Positions 9,191-18,219 of a stretch of 64,000 bases of DNA are shown piece after piece (position 1 is the first letter of the stretch; each line of letters begins with the position of its first letter). The notes under the pieces are model-generated. The model was not told where the DNA came from, did not search any database, and saw only the letters and a program-made list of their open reading frames with translations. Made by a program: the position numbers and the translations under genes. This DNA comes from Bacteroides stercoris ATCC 43183 (GTDB taxonomy: Bacteria > Bacteroidota > Bacteroidia > Bacteroidales > Bacteroidaceae). Location of the stretch: contig NZ_CP102262.1 of the NCBI RefSeq assembly GCF_025147325.1, positions 1,984,001 to 2,048,000 on the forward strand, given 5' to 3'.

Positions 9191-9242
9191 AGAGAAGTCT
9201 TCAAAAACGGATTCGATATGCTCCGTTCTTGAGGACTTCTCT
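9191..9242. terminator. Large hairpin between convergent mfd and pilus operon
   Basis: Outer arms AGAGAAGTC and GACTTCTCT pair perfectly; inside, TCAA/TTGA and ACGGA/TCCGT continue the stem with two small symmetric internal loops, giving 18 paired positions around a 10-nt loop. No T-run follows on either strand, but its position between convergent transcription units fits a bidirectional terminator or RNA 3-prime protection element. The rest of 9076-9271 shows nothing else. Confidence 0.5.
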
Positions 9243-9271
9243 GTATATAAGCGGTAACCGGATATCCTCAA

Positions 9272-12200
9272 CTATTTGAGTGCATCCGTAAAATGGTCTC
9301 CGTACTGAGCGGTATTGTAAATGATTGCCCACAATGAAGCCCATAGTATTCCGCGGCCGTAGTATTTGTTGTCGGTGGTACTTGCCAGCGCACTATAAGT
9401 CGGTGTCCAGGTATTGGTATGCTGGCTGTCGCCGATAACTATAATTCGCCTTTGCAGGTCGACAGACAAGGAACATCCGTAACCGGGCACTTCCAGTACA
9501 TGGGTTACTCCGGTAGGCGTGTCAAAGCTTCCGCTTATCCCGTCTCTATAAAACAAGGCGGTGAAGTCAATGGATTGCGACGGCTTGTAATTGCTGAACG
9601 GTCCGTTTTTGACAATATAATCCCATACAGGATCGTTGGAATGAGTTCCGACCCAAGTTGCAGATACGCTACTGTTGCTCTTGTAGGTATATCCCAATGA
9701 GGCGATCTTGGTGAACAAGGCCTGATTATCCGCGACACTGTTGTCAAGAGTGATTACGGCAATTCTGTTCTTGCCGGGACTGCTCTTGAGCCAAGTAAGC
9801 AGGTTGTCATAATAATTTGCAATTCTGCTTGTGTATGTTCCCGAGAAGAGAATGTTCACATTGTCCGGAATGTCTGCGCCTACTCCCGCATTGTTATTGT
9901 CGCTGTTCGGCAAAGTCGGTACTGCCGGAGTATAGACTATTCCTTGAGGACCGAAGAATGTGCCGTAATTGCCGTATTCGCGGAATGTGCTGAAAATGCC
10001 GTTGCCGAGTGAACCGTAGCCACCGGAAAGATTGGCGGTGTTAATCGCTATGGGCTGAAGCACCGTTCTTACGATAGCCAGACGGATTGTTACTGCCGTT
10101 CCGGCCAAAGTGAGTTTTACATTATAGGTGATGTTCCGGTTGGCGTCCTTGTACAGTGTTTTGGGAAAATTGACCTTGAATTTGGTACTCATGGTGTATT
10201 CGCTTCCCCAAGACATCTCCGTACCGTTTTCGCCGGTCATTTTTATATTGTACGCATGAGCCGTTGCCGGTTCGGGTTGTTCCAGTTCGGCAATCCATTG
10301 CATCCCGCTACCGCCTTGCAGAGTTATAAGTTGGGTCTCGTCCGCATTTTCGGATATGTAAAGCGTGTTGCCCGGAACTCCTGTACCGAATGACATCGGT
10401 TGCTGGCTGATGTCGATTACATGAGACTTCACTCCGGGAGAGGCTTTCAAAGCCAGATAGAGCCGGGCTTTCAGGATACCGTTGCCTTCATTATGACTTT
10501 TGGCCTTTACGGTGATACGGTTGAGCTTGGGATCGGACGCATCGTGCGTGTCCTTTACTTCAAAGGCTGCTGCATCGTTGCCTTCAAGCACGTATTCCCA
10601 TTCGTTGACGGTTGAGCCGTCTGCCGTCAATCTGGGGTTGACAAGGAACGAATTGGTATTGTTGCCGGTGATTGTCAGTTCACCATCGTATTCAAAGTCG
10701 ATGGAAGCAATATCTGGTGTCAGCGTAAATCCGGGCACACCGTCCTGAATCAGTAACATGGTGCCTTGTACCGAAGGGTCTTCTTTCAAGCTGACCACCA
10801 TAAAACCATAACGCGGACTGATACCTGTGTTGTCGGTATGGGTATAGATGGGAATAATGTTGTTTACAGCTTTACTACTGTCGTAATCGGTTACGGCGGC
10901 GGAACCCGTTTGGGCAAAAGAGAAGAATGCACCGGCTCCCGGGGGATAGATGCTTGCGCTCCACTCTCCCGAACTCTTTACTGCAATGGGAGATACAGCC
11001 ACACCGGCGGTATTGCCAAAATGGGAAATGGTTTTCGGGTTCAGTTCCAGATAGAGGTCTCCGCCTTCCAACTGTACCACGTCTATGGTCGCTTTCAGAT
11101 TGCCGAAAGAGAGTTCTACGATTCCGCTGCACCGGTCTTTTACATTGTCCAGTGCAGTGGCCGATACGGTCAGTGTTTTGCCGTTCAGAGTGGCGGACAG
11201 ACCGTTGTCCAGCACCTTTTTGCTGACGGATAACGTCCCTTCGCCAAAAGTGAATATGCCCAAATCATAACTGCCGCCATTGGGGGTGAACAGAACTTTT
11301 TTGGAAGGTATGGCCAGAATGTTGTCACCATCGAATTGCACCGTGCCGTGGCTGTCCATATCCCAGTAGTTGATGGAGTAACTTAAAGAAGTCAGTGCGC
11401 CTTTATAGGCTTCCAGTTCGGTGGCATATCCTTCTTTCTTTACGGAATTGACGGTGAGTTTGTACACATTATTGCGTTTGAGCGACTGTCCCGATTCCAG
11501 CGGGTGTACATTGACGCGGTGATACGATGCCGTACCGCTCTGCTTGTTTCTTACTTTGATGATGAGGCAGGTAGTCACCTGGTCGTTCTGTTTGGGGGCG
11601 GGTACATAGTTTTCGTATGCGTATAGTTTTCCTACAATGTCGGCACCGGCTTCGCTCTCCACTCCGTAGAGTCTTGCAATTCGTTTCGCCGCTTTGTCGA
11701 AAGCAGTAGGCTCTCCGTTCCACACAAAGAGGGAAGGGTATCCGTTCCATACGGAAACGGATTCAAGCGTATATCCTGCCGCCGAGTTATACACGTCGAA
11801 ACGGGCAACGGAACGTTGCAATACTATGCTGATTTTAGTATCTTCCGATTCTTTTCTAAGCGAAGCGCTCATAAGCAATGCTTCGCTCACTATCGGTTTT
11901 GTAATATATTCGGGGATATCTGCGGATGTACCTGCCATAAAAGCCTGTACTTCCGCCCGGGCTGTTTTGAAGTTGCTGTTCTTAATGGCGTTTTTCCAGT
12001 CGTCCATACTTTGCGAACCGTCTGTGGGCAGATAGTTGCTTCCCATATTGGCTACAGCTAAAATATCATAAGCATCTGTCGTTTTTAGTCCTATATCCGA
12101 AAAGTCGAACACAATGTCGGTATTCATCTCCAAGGGAGAGCCGGATGCAGAGGTCAGTTCTTTCCAGCCTTTGAATGTGCCGGTACCGTTACCGTTTGAT

Positions 12201-12415
12201 TCGAAGAAAATCAAATCGAGCGTTTTTATATTCTCTTCCCCGGCTTCCGGTGCGATGGCCGCACGTGTAGCCAATCCGCTGGCGGGGTCTTGTACACTGA
12301 AGCTGATAGTCAGTTTTCTGTTTTCTTGTGGAATGAGCCCGCTATCGTCTTCCAAATTGCAAGACGTGAAAACGGCCGGTATCAGAAGAAAAGCATACCA
12401 TAATATTTTTCTCAT
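9272..12415 (-). CDS. Large fimbrillin-like lipoprotein, putative type V pilus tip protein
   Basis: A 1047-residue surface lipoprotein (signal peptide with lipobox FTSC, Cys19). The N-terminal third (about 30-340) is fimbrillin-like (KTLDLIFFESNGNGTG; LYAYENYVPAPKQND; KRNNVYKLTVNSV), with a possible arginine maturation site at R51 (ATR-AA). Residues about 360-720 are a string of beta-sandwich, BACON-like segments (KTISHFGNTAGVAVSPI; SSGEWSASI). The last ~200 residues differ: NVNILFSGTY, RIAVITLDNS and RRIIVIGDS suggest an alpha/beta, Rossmann-like domain. It is the final and largest gene of the pilus operon, which suits a tip or accessory adhesin. It may belong to the DUF4906 group, which I could not confirm. 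Confidence 0.75.
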   Translation of the reverse strand: MRKILWYAFLLIPAVFTSCNLEDDSGLIPQENRKLTISFSVQDPASGLATRAAIAPEAGEENIKTLDLIFFESNGNGTGTFKGWKELTSASGSPLEMNTDIVFDFSDIGLKTTDAYDILAVANMGSNYLPTDGSQSMDDWKNAIKNSNFKTARAEVQAFMAGTSADIPEYITKPIVSEALLMSASLRKESEDTKISIVLQRSVARFDVYNSAAGYTLESVSVWNGYPSLFVWNGEPTAFDKAAKRIARLYGVESEAGADIVGKLYAYENYVPAPKQNDQVTTCLIIKVRNKQSGTASYHRVNVHPLESGQSLKRNNVYKLTVNSVKKEGYATELEAYKGALTSLSYSINYWDMDSHGTVQFDGDNILAIPSKKVLFTPNGGSYDLGIFTFGEGTLSVSKKVLDNGLSATLNGKTLTVSATALDNVKDRCSGIVELSFGNLKATIDVVQLEGGDLYLELNPKTISHFGNTAGVAVSPIAVKSSGEWSASIYPPGAGAFFSFAQTGSAAVTDYDSSKAVNNIIPIYTHTDNTGISPRYGFMVVSLKEDPSVQGTMLLIQDGVPGFTLTPDIASIDFEYDGELTITGNNTNSFLVNPRLTADGSTVNEWEYVLEGNDAAAFEVKDTHDASDPKLNRITVKAKSHNEGNGILKARLYLALKASPGVKSHVIDISQQPMSFGTGVPGNTLYISENADETQLITLQGGSGMQWIAELEQPEPATAHAYNIKMTGENGTEMSWGSEYTMSTKFKVNFPKTLYKDANRNITYNVKLTLAGTAVTIRLAIVRTVLQPIAINTANLSGGYGSLGNGIFSTFREYGNYGTFFGPQGIVYTPAVPTLPNSDNNNAGVGADIPDNVNILFSGTYTSRIANYYDNLLTWLKSSPGKNRIAVITLDNSVADNQALFTKIASLGYTYKSNSSVSATWVGTHSNDPVWDYIVKNGPFSNYKPSQSIDFTALFYRDGISGSFDTPTGVTHVLEVPGYGCSLSVDLQRRIIVIGDSQHTNTWTPTYSALASTTDNKYYGRGILWASLWAIIYNTAQYGDHFTDALK

Positions 12416-12451
12416 TATGTTGATTGTTTTTATTGTAATGATGTTATATAA

Positions 12452-13894
12452 TTATTCTCCTAAATCGGTGCTGATGTCGCCATCCAGTTCCCAGTCATTC
12501 TGCCCTTGATTATACAGGTGTATTTGTATTTCCAGTCTGATTCGTCCGGAAAGCAGCACGATTGTATCGGAGTTGGTACCGGCGGAGTTTTTATCGTAGT
12601 CTCCCAAAGCCGTTATTTTCAGTCCGGCAGGATAGCCGTCGGCATCGTTCACAAACAGGGCTTCGAAGCGGTTGTTGCGGATGCCGTTTGCGATGTTTGT
12701 GGCAGGCCCGTTTAGGTCCGTTTTAAAAGCCATGGTAATAGCTTCTGACAGGATATTGCTTTTCATGCCGATAGTAACAGCAGAGTTTGCCTTGCGGTAT
12801 AATACCGCTTCACGCTTTTCCGTCCACAAGTAGTAATTGCCGCTTGCTCCCATCTGTCCTTCCGTCATGTCCCATTCTATGATGTTGACATTGATATGGA
12901 CGGAAGGCTGGCTGGCGGCTGTTTCCTTATCCGCATATCCCGGACCGTCGGCAGAATTGATATTGAATACGTACTTCTTGTTCCGTATGATTTTGATGAG
13001 CTTGTTTGCATCGGTATCTTCAAAATCAACGGGGTAATAGCCTTTCGTTCCTTTGTATTCGGCTCCGATGACGAGGCGGGTATGCTTCTTGTCTGCAGTT
13101 TCGTTCTCCGTATCGTTGTCGTACAGATAAAGCTTGTTGGCAATGGAACGGTCGGTGCTGTTGTAGCTGTCCGATTCCAAAGTCAGGCCGGTCTGCATAT
13201 CTGCGGGTGAAGAGGCTTCCAGAGCCTGCCCATCTGTAACATTAGCAGGGACGTTGCCTAAGAAGCCCTTGTCGGGCACATGAAACAGGGTGATGTCTTT
13301 TAATATAAAATAGTCGATGCCATTGGCTACATACACATCTACTGATGCGACCGAACGGGTCAGGCTCAGTAGCGGCCAATAATTGATTACACGGTCGTTT
13401 ACATCCTGCTTCTTCAGCATTCCCCACATGGGCAGGCTGGTAAAAGCTGTATTTTCCTGGAGCAGCCTTTGAGGGTTTGCATCAACCAAGGTTTTTCGAA
13501 AGACTTCCCAATCCGCCTGCTGCCTGTATTGTTTTTCCGTGGCTTTATCGGGAAGCATTTCCCCGATGAAGCTACGGCAATTGGCCAAGAAATAGGCATC
13601 GTAGTCTTTGCCTACGGGAAGAGTCGTCCGCAACTTTCCGTTTATCTTGAAAGTCGCCCGCCAACATATAAACTTTCCGTTGGAATCGAAAAGCAATATA
13701 TCCAGATTATCGATGATGTTTTCGTCCGGAGTGGCTGACGGGACATTGCGGGGCGTTCTGTCCGCTGCAACAGTAATTTCCACTTCGGATTCGTCCGAAG
13801 CGTACGTAATGGGAGTTTCGTCTTCAATCCTTGACTGACACGACCAAAGTCCCGCCAATGCGCATATTGTTAATAGTATAAATGATTTTCTCAT
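12452..13894 (-). CDS. Fimbrillin-like lipoprotein, accessory pilus subunit
   Basis: A 480-residue lipoprotein (lipobox LWSC, Cys19) with the fimbrillin layout: a short mature N-terminus with arginines at 46 and 49 preceding the first beta-strand domain (NIIDNLDILLFDSNGKFICW), a middle domain with KLYLYDNDTENET, then RNKKYVFNINSADGPGY and INVNIIEWDMTEGQ, the penultimate-strand pattern shared with Mfa1/Mfa2 proteins. The ~110-residue C-terminal extension ends in LYNQGQNDWELDGDISTDL. Position between the anchor gene and the large tip-like protein suggests a minor or accessory subunit, comparable to Mfa3/Mfa4 or FimC/FimD. This role is inferred from order. Confidence 0.72.
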   Translation of the reverse strand: MRKSFILLTICALAGLWSCQSRIEDETPITYASDESEVEITVAADRTPRNVPSATPDENIIDNLDILLFDSNGKFICWRATFKINGKLRTTLPVGKDYDAYFLANCRSFIGEMLPDKATEKQYRQQADWEVFRKTLVDANPQRLLQENTAFTSLPMWGMLKKQDVNDRVINYWPLLSLTRSVASVDVYVANGIDYFILKDITLFHVPDKGFLGNVPANVTDGQALEASSPADMQTGLTLESDSYNSTDRSIANKLYLYDNDTENETADKKHTRLVIGAEYKGTKGYYPVDFEDTDANKLIKIIRNKKYVFNINSADGPGYADKETAASQPSVHINVNIIEWDMTEGQMGASGNYYLWTEKREAVLYRKANSAVTIGMKSNILSEAITMAFKTDLNGPATNIANGIRNNRFEALFVNDADGYPAGLKITALGDYDKNSAGTNSDTIVLLSGRIRLEIQIHLYNQGQNDWELDGDISTDLGE

Positions 13895-13912
13895 ATTTTT
13901 ACCGTTTTTTTA

Positions 13913-14812
13913 TTAAAGTACAGTCACTGCCTTACGAATCTGCCATGAGCCGACTGTAATAATCGCTTCCATTTTCGTCGGTCTGATTACAACATTGATT
14001 TGTGCGCCTCGTAGCGCTTGAGTCTCCGTATCTACGCTCAGGCAGGCTGCTCCGTCTTCAAGAATCGTGACAACAATGTTGTCTCTCTGCCCGGTTGCCG
14101 AATCGACGGAAGCAGGCATGACCTTGTTCTCCGCAACGTATTCATTGCTGCTTTCTATATAGGCGAAGCTGTCTTCTATCACAATCCTGCTGCCGTTTTG
14201 TTTGTCTTCAGCAATATTGTATGAATGGGATGAACCGTAAATGGCCATGCTGAGTGTTCCGGAGTATCGGGTTGCGAAATTGCTTCCTTCTTCTATGGTG
14301 ACGGAAATGCTGCATAACTGTTTTTGGACATCGACACTGAGAATACGGTTTTCCTGTCGGTTGTGGGTAAACGCCATACTTCTCAGGAAGAGTTCCTGCA
14401 TGGAACCGTTATAGGCAGATGACAGCTTCGTGGCATGTTCGCCCATACTGAACCTGGCGGTGGAATAGCTTTCATCGTCATGCAATGCGGGGGAAGTCTT
14501 TTTGATATCCTCGTTGCCTGTCAATGTCCATGCCACAAGATAGGCATTTCCCGAATAGGACAACTCAAGAGGGTAAGGCTTACCCCCTTTGATGTTTTCA
14601 TAGGGGATATGCCTTTCATTCATCTTTTTTCCCTGGTCGTCATACAGATATAATTCTATGTCTTCGGCTATGGTTTGGTCAAAGCCGGCCGTGTTGCCGT
14701 CATACGTGAAGAGCAGATTCAATGAGCCCTCGTCACAACCTGTGTGAGGACCTTCATGGGTACATCCGGTGAGGGATAATGCCATTGATATTATTAGAAT
14801 TACTTTCTTCAC
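13913..14812 (-). CDS. Mfa2/FimB-type fimbrial anchor subunit
   Basis: A 299-residue lipoprotein (lipobox LTGC) of the FimB/Mfa2 family. Two beta domains are visible: QTIAEDIELYLYDDQGKKMNE leading the first, and IRPTKMEAIITVGSW near the end of the second. Unlike its neighbours, the segment between the lipidated Cys17 and the first strand has no arginine maturation site, as expected for a subunit that stays lipid-anchored and ends pilus assembly at the membrane. It follows the major subunit gene after 13 bp. Recognition is by layout and context rather than strong sequence identity. Confidence 0.78.
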   Translation of the reverse strand: MKKVILIISMALSLTGCTHEGPHTGCDEGSLNLLFTYDGNTAGFDQTIAEDIELYLYDDQGKKMNERHIPYENIKGGKPYPLELSYSGNAYLVAWTLTGNEDIKKTSPALHDDESYSTARFSMGEHATKLSSAYNGSMQELFLRSMAFTHNRQENRILSVDVQKQLCSISVTIEEGSNFATRYSGTLSMAIYGSSHSYNIAEDKQNGSRIVIEDSFAYIESSNEYVAENKVMPASVDSATGQRDNIVVTILEDGAACLSVDTETQALRGAQINVVIRPTKMEAIITVGSWQIRKAVTVL

Positions 14813-14825
14813 GATATTTGTACGT

Positions 14826-16031
14826 TTATAGGTCTACATCTTGGGTTCTGACATCCCACTTGGCTACTTCAATGTCTATTGTAATGCTGCTTTCGGAAGG
14901 GTCGATAACAGGTCCTTCTTCTTCGGCTTCTTTCGGAGTACCCCATCCTACGGTAGTGATGTCCTGCATCGTGATGCGGTAAATGCTGTTACGGAATATT
15001 TTCCAAGCGTCGTCTTTCAGAAGATTGACTCTCCAGTAGCGGGTCACATCTGAAACTCCTGTGCCAGAGAATGTTCCCTTGATGATGAAAGCCACAACTT
15101 CATCTTTGTCGAATACCGTTGCCGCCTGTCCGTTGCCGCCTTGCAGCATGGTAGGAATGTTTTCGTATACATAGACCGGTTTGTCGTAGCCAGCCGGCAG
15201 GAAGCCGTTTGATGTTTCGCTGTTATCATCGCTTTTTACGGAATATACGGTCTCTACAGTTGCACCGTCGGGGCTGAATGTAGTTTTGAAGTTGGATGCA
15301 GTGGCAAAACGTTCCCAGTTTGTCAGGTTCTCGTATTCAAAAGCCAGTGATTGGTTGATGCCGTTGATTACCATATAACCCTTGAATGTCCATTTCAAAT
15401 CGTTTGGAACGGTTTCGGAAGTGCCGAGTCCCAATATTTTAAGCAACTCGGCATCGGGTATTTTTATTTCGTTGGTAGGGGCTACCCTGGGGCTTTCAAC
15501 CTTACTCAGCAAACGGCGTATGGAAAGGCTTAATTTGTTTGTCTCGCCTTCCACTACATTGGCCGTCCCTTCTGCCGCCATGGCAAACCCGAGGGAAGTA
15601 CTGATGTCCGAACGGGAGTTTGTGCCATCCAAAGAAAGCTCTTTGTATGAGCTGCTCTTTTTGAAATCTGCCAAAGAGGCAGGGGCGGGTGAGGGTTCAC
15701 CTAAGTTTTGGTTGGCAGCAGTAAGGATGGTCAGACTGCCGGCGTTGACAAGGAATGTGTATTGATTGTCGGATGCCACGCTTGCCGGTTTATAATACTT
15801 CTGGAAAGAACCGTCGCTGTTGAAAACAAAGAACTCCAATGAGTTGATGTCGTTTTCGTTGGTTGCGCCCGTTTCTTCTCCTGTCAGTGCACGGGTGTCG
15901 GCATTTCCTTTTATATTGACGGTAATGGGGGTTAACTCACCTTTGCCGGGAGTCGGATGATTGTCTGAATCATTGCATGACAGCAATGTGAATGCAGTTG
16001 CGGAAACTGCCAAAAGATTTCTTAATTTCAT
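14826..16031 (-). CDS. Mfa1-family major fimbrillin
   Basis: A 401-residue precursor of the structural pilin. A lipoprotein signal (LLSC, Cys19) precedes a propeptide strand and a candidate trypsin-like cleavage site after R47 (DTR-ALTG), the layout used by type V pili, in which export as a lipoprotein is followed by Rgp-like proteolysis and strand exchange. Family-typical segments: INSLEFFVFNSDGSFQKYY, LLSKVESPRVA, PVYVYENIPT, and near the C-terminus RNSIYRITMQDITTVGWG followed by SSITIDIEVAKWDV. It lies directly upstream of the Mfa2-type anchor. A small hairpin (16072-16087) sits in the 73-bp gap before it. Confidence 0.85.
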   Translation of the reverse strand: MKLRNLLAVSATAFTLLSCNDSDNHPTPGKGELTPITVNIKGNADTRALTGEETGATNENDINSLEFFVFNSDGSFQKYYKPASVASDNQYTFLVNAGSLTILTAANQNLGEPSPAPASLADFKKSSSYKELSLDGTNSRSDISTSLGFAMAAEGTANVVEGETNKLSLSIRRLLSKVESPRVAPTNEIKIPDAELLKILGLGTSETVPNDLKWTFKGYMVINGINQSLAFEYENLTNWERFATASNFKTTFSPDGATVETVYSVKSDDNSETSNGFLPAGYDKPVYVYENIPTMLQGGNGQAATVFDKDEVVAFIIKGTFSGTGVSDVTRYWRVNLLKDDAWKIFRNSIYRITMQDITTVGWGTPKEAEEEGPVIDPSESSITIDIEVAKWDVRTQDVDL

Positions 16032-16071
16032 AATTAAAGTTTTGTTAAGTTATTAGAAAAGTGAATTGCAT

Positions 16072-16087
16072 ACTCCCTGTCGGGAGT
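16072..16087 (-). other. Small hairpin in the leader of the major fimbrillin gene
   Basis: ACTCCC-TGTC-GGGAGT forms a 6-bp GC-rich hairpin with a 4-nt loop in the 73-bp gap between the DUF3868 gene and the fimbrillin gene. On the coding (minus) strand no U-run follows it, so it is not a terminator for the operon; a processing or mRNA-stabilising role that raises pilin output is an inference. Confidence 0.4.
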
Positions 16088-16104
16088 CTTTTTATTTTAT
16101 ATTC

Positions 16105-17175
16105 TTATTTTTTTTCGTAAAATACCTTGATACAGGTGCTTGAACGGAGTGCCGGAAAGAAGTTCTTCAGCATATAACGGTAAGGGACTCCGGCTTTCAG
16201 GTACATAAGTTCGTTCTTTCTGCCACGTTTGCCCGAGCTTCCCTCGACGGGAGTGACACTGAGAATATTGAGTACCGTTTCCTTATCCGGCATATCGGAT
16301 TTACCGACCATCTGGGACAAACCGTACCAGTCTATCTTGCCGTTAATTACCTCGAATGTACCGGAGTCGAGCCGGGTGTGCCGCATCAGATACTTTTTCA
16401 ATGCAGCGGCGCGAAGCATTGCAAGGTCGGAGTTTATGCGGATATCGCCATCGGGAGACGCATAACCTGCAATCAGGATATGACTGATGCGACTGTCGGG
16501 AGACTGGTTAATCTTCAGGATAATATCGACCAGTAAATCCAGATTCCGACTGTTGTTCCGGTATTCGGGAAGCAGGGTTGCCGAACCAGTTTTAAATAAA
16601 ATGGAAACAGCATTGCTCCGGTTTTCTTCATCAAATTCGCTTCTCGTGGACTCGTCAGCCAGAAAATCGTAGTCTTGAGCCAGCTTTTCGGCAGTAGTAA
16701 GAACAGGTATGACAGTTTCGGCGGTATCGGTAAATTGTACGATTTCCACATCCGGGTCCTGAAGTATTCTGTTGTTGACAACGGCTGTTGTCAGTATGGC
16801 TTGTTTGGCGCATAATTTAATGTTGCTTTCAAAGGTAAGTATGCTTCCTCGCATCCAGTCTTCGTATTTCATGGTTGCATTGTACTGTAATGCAGGGGAC
16901 ATCCTCTTCCTTTTGCCAATTATTGCAAAAGAGGGGAACCGTGCTTGATGAACGCCATCGGAAATTACCGGAGTAACCGTAATGCGTTCCGGCTTTCGGG
17001 TATTGAACCGGGCGGAAGCACAACTGAAGCTGAGCTCTATACTGTCACCTGTATTCCGCACTTGAATTTGAGTGATGGACAGGTGTCTTCCCTGAGACCC
17101 GCTTTCTGTTGATGCCCGGGCATAGGCAGGTATCAGTAGTGAAATGAATGAAATGATGATAATAATAGGATTCAT
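16105..17175 (-). CDS. DUF3868/OmpA-like envelope protein of pilus locus
   Basis: A 356-residue secreted protein with a cleavable signal (about 1-21, ending AYARA). The N-terminal half carries the DUF3868 pattern (LSITQIQVRNTGDSIELSF, PALQYNATMKYEDWM), and the C-terminal half resembles an OmpA-type peptidoglycan-binding domain: SILFKTGSATLLPEYRNN, then ILIAGYASPDGDIRINSDLA and RAAALKKYL. Such proteins accompany the DUF3575 beta-barrel in Bacteroidales pilus loci and probably link the assembly site to the cell wall. It lies between the DUF3575 and fimbrillin genes, 20 bp after the former. Confidence 0.8.
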   Translation of the reverse strand: MNPIIIIISFISLLIPAYARASTESGSQGRHLSITQIQVRNTGDSIELSFSCASARFNTRKPERITVTPVISDGVHQARFPSFAIIGKRKRMSPALQYNATMKYEDWMRGSILTFESNIKLCAKQAILTTAVVNNRILQDPDVEIVQFTDTAETVIPVLTTAEKLAQDYDFLADESTRSEFDEENRSNAVSILFKTGSATLLPEYRNNSRNLDLLVDIILKINQSPDSRISHILIAGYASPDGDIRINSDLAMLRAAALKKYLMRHTRLDSGTFEVINGKIDWYGLSQMVGKSDMPDKETVLNILSVTPVEGSSGKRGRKNELMYLKAGVPYRYMLKNFFPALRSSTCIKVFYEKK

Positions 17176-17195
17176 TAGGTTTATATTTCTCCGGA

Positions 17196-17888
17196 TTATT
17201 TAATGTTGTAGATTAATGAAATGCCTATTTGGGTGGGCCCGAAATAGGTCTTTTCAGCATGTTCGGACTTGTTACAGCACCAGTCCCTGTTATCTGTCTT
17301 GTCGAATGTGAATTGCACGACTCCTATTCCAAGGTAAGCCTCTATGCCCCATCTTTTGGAGAATGCCCAACTGTATCCGTAATTGATTCCGACTCCTGCT
17401 CCCCAACCTTCGTAGCGATAGTTCTTATCGAGCATGCTGAATAGGCTATACCCGGCGATATTGTATTTTGTGACAATGCCATGAATGCCGATAAAATGTC
17501 CGTTTGATGCTTCACAAAGCCAGTATCTCACTTCGGGTTGCACTAACCAATGTACCAGCTTGTCATTATCGCCTTTTTTCCCTTCACGGTTCCATGGATT
17601 ATAGCTGCCGACTATGTTGAGGCTTATCTGTGGGGTTATTCCTATTTCCAAACCCAGATTGGGAGTTAAGGTAGCAGCGTACAGGAGATTTGTTTTGAGA
17701 GCCAGATGTGTCTTTTTCTTTTTTATTTTTTCCCATGAGGCGGTTGTGTCGATGTCGATCATCACTTCATTGGTCGGCGGACTGTTTTGCGCTTGTGTCC
17801 AAGAGTGTGCCGATAATACCCCTATGAGCATAAGCAGAAGTTTATATTTAGAGTATCGGATTCTGTTTTTAATTGTACGCTGTATCAT
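17196..17888 (-). CDS. DUF3575 outer-membrane protein, first gene of pilus operon
   Basis: A 230-residue protein with signal peptide (through WTQAQ) and the DUF3575 signature KTNLLYAATLTPNLGLEIG. Alternating hydrophobic strands and aromatic residues (ISLNIVGSYNPW, VRYWLCEASNGHFIGIHG, GWGAGVGINYGYSWAFSKRWGIEAYLGIG, given here in parts under 20: GWGAGVGINYGY and WGIEAYLGIG) fit a small eight-stranded outer-membrane barrel. It is the promoter-proximal gene of the six-gene pilus unit. The function of the family is unproven; association with fimbrillin loci is the main clue. Confidence 0.8.
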   Translation of the reverse strand: MIQRTIKNRIRYSKYKLLLMLIGVLSAHSWTQAQNSPPTNEVMIDIDTTASWEKIKKKKTHLALKTNLLYAATLTPNLGLEIGITPQISLNIVGSYNPWNREGKKGDNDKLVHWLVQPEVRYWLCEASNGHFIGIHGIVTKYNIAGYSLFSMLDKNYRYEGWGAGVGINYGYSWAFSKRWGIEAYLGIGVVQFTFDKTDNRDWCCNKSEHAEKTYFGPTQIGISLIYNIK

Positions 17889-17940
17889 TGCTACTGACTT
17901 TTTGTTACCAACCGATTGCTTTTAAGAGAGTGTTGGAGTC

Positions 17941-17970
17941 CGGAAAGCCGGATACGATGTCCGGTTTTCG
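17941..17970 (-). other. Hairpin in pilus operon leader
   Basis: CGGAAAGCCGGA and TCCGGTTTTCG pair over 11 positions (one G-T pair, one bulged G) around the loop TACGATG. It lies about 50-80 bp ahead of the DUF3575 start codon on the transcribed strand and has no U-run, so a leader structure is more likely than a terminator. Confidence 0.4.
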
Positions 17971-18075
17971 TACTTTTATTATTACTAAGTTCAAGAGAAT
18001 TTTAATTGGTCGGATGGTATTATTGCAAACGGAACAATTAGCTTCTAATGATATGCCTGTATACTAATTTTTACA

Positions 18076-18118
18076 AATAGTTATCAGGCAATGTCATCTA
18101 TCAACATCGATAACTATT
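18076..18118. repeat. 10-bp inverted repeat upstream of pilus operon
   Basis: AATAGTTATC (18076-18085) and GATAACTATT (18109-18118) are perfect inverted copies separated by 23 bp. It could be the ygiQ terminator stem, a regulator-binding dyad for the pilus operon, or a recombination site half-pair; the 23-bp interior is too short for a typical invertible promoter. Confidence 0.45.
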
Positions 18119-18219
18119 CATTTGTTTTATGAAAGTAAGTTTATTTTAATAGAAAAGAATGTTTTAACTTATTGAAAGTTGCCTGTCACAGGATATGGAT
18201 GGTCCGGTTGTCGGTGCTG

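Larger units (their letters stand above)
17889..18219. other. 331-bp gap: leader region of pilus operon
   Basis: No gene seen. No TAnnTTTG box reading toward the pilus operon was found. Two structures stand out: a hairpin at 17941-17970 and a 10-bp inverted repeat at 18076-18118 (listed separately). The rest is AT-rich. The region is the 5-prime flank of the pilus operon and the 3-prime flank of ygiQ, both on the minus strand. Confidence 0.5.

Noticed and set aside
9076..9271. 61-codon minus-strand frame between mfd and the pilus operon
   Set aside because: It overlaps the large hairpin and has no protein-like signature.
18076..18118. Invertible promoter upstream of the pilus operon
   Set aside because: Only 23 bp separate the inverted repeats and no promoter lies between them, so inversion as a switch is not supported.
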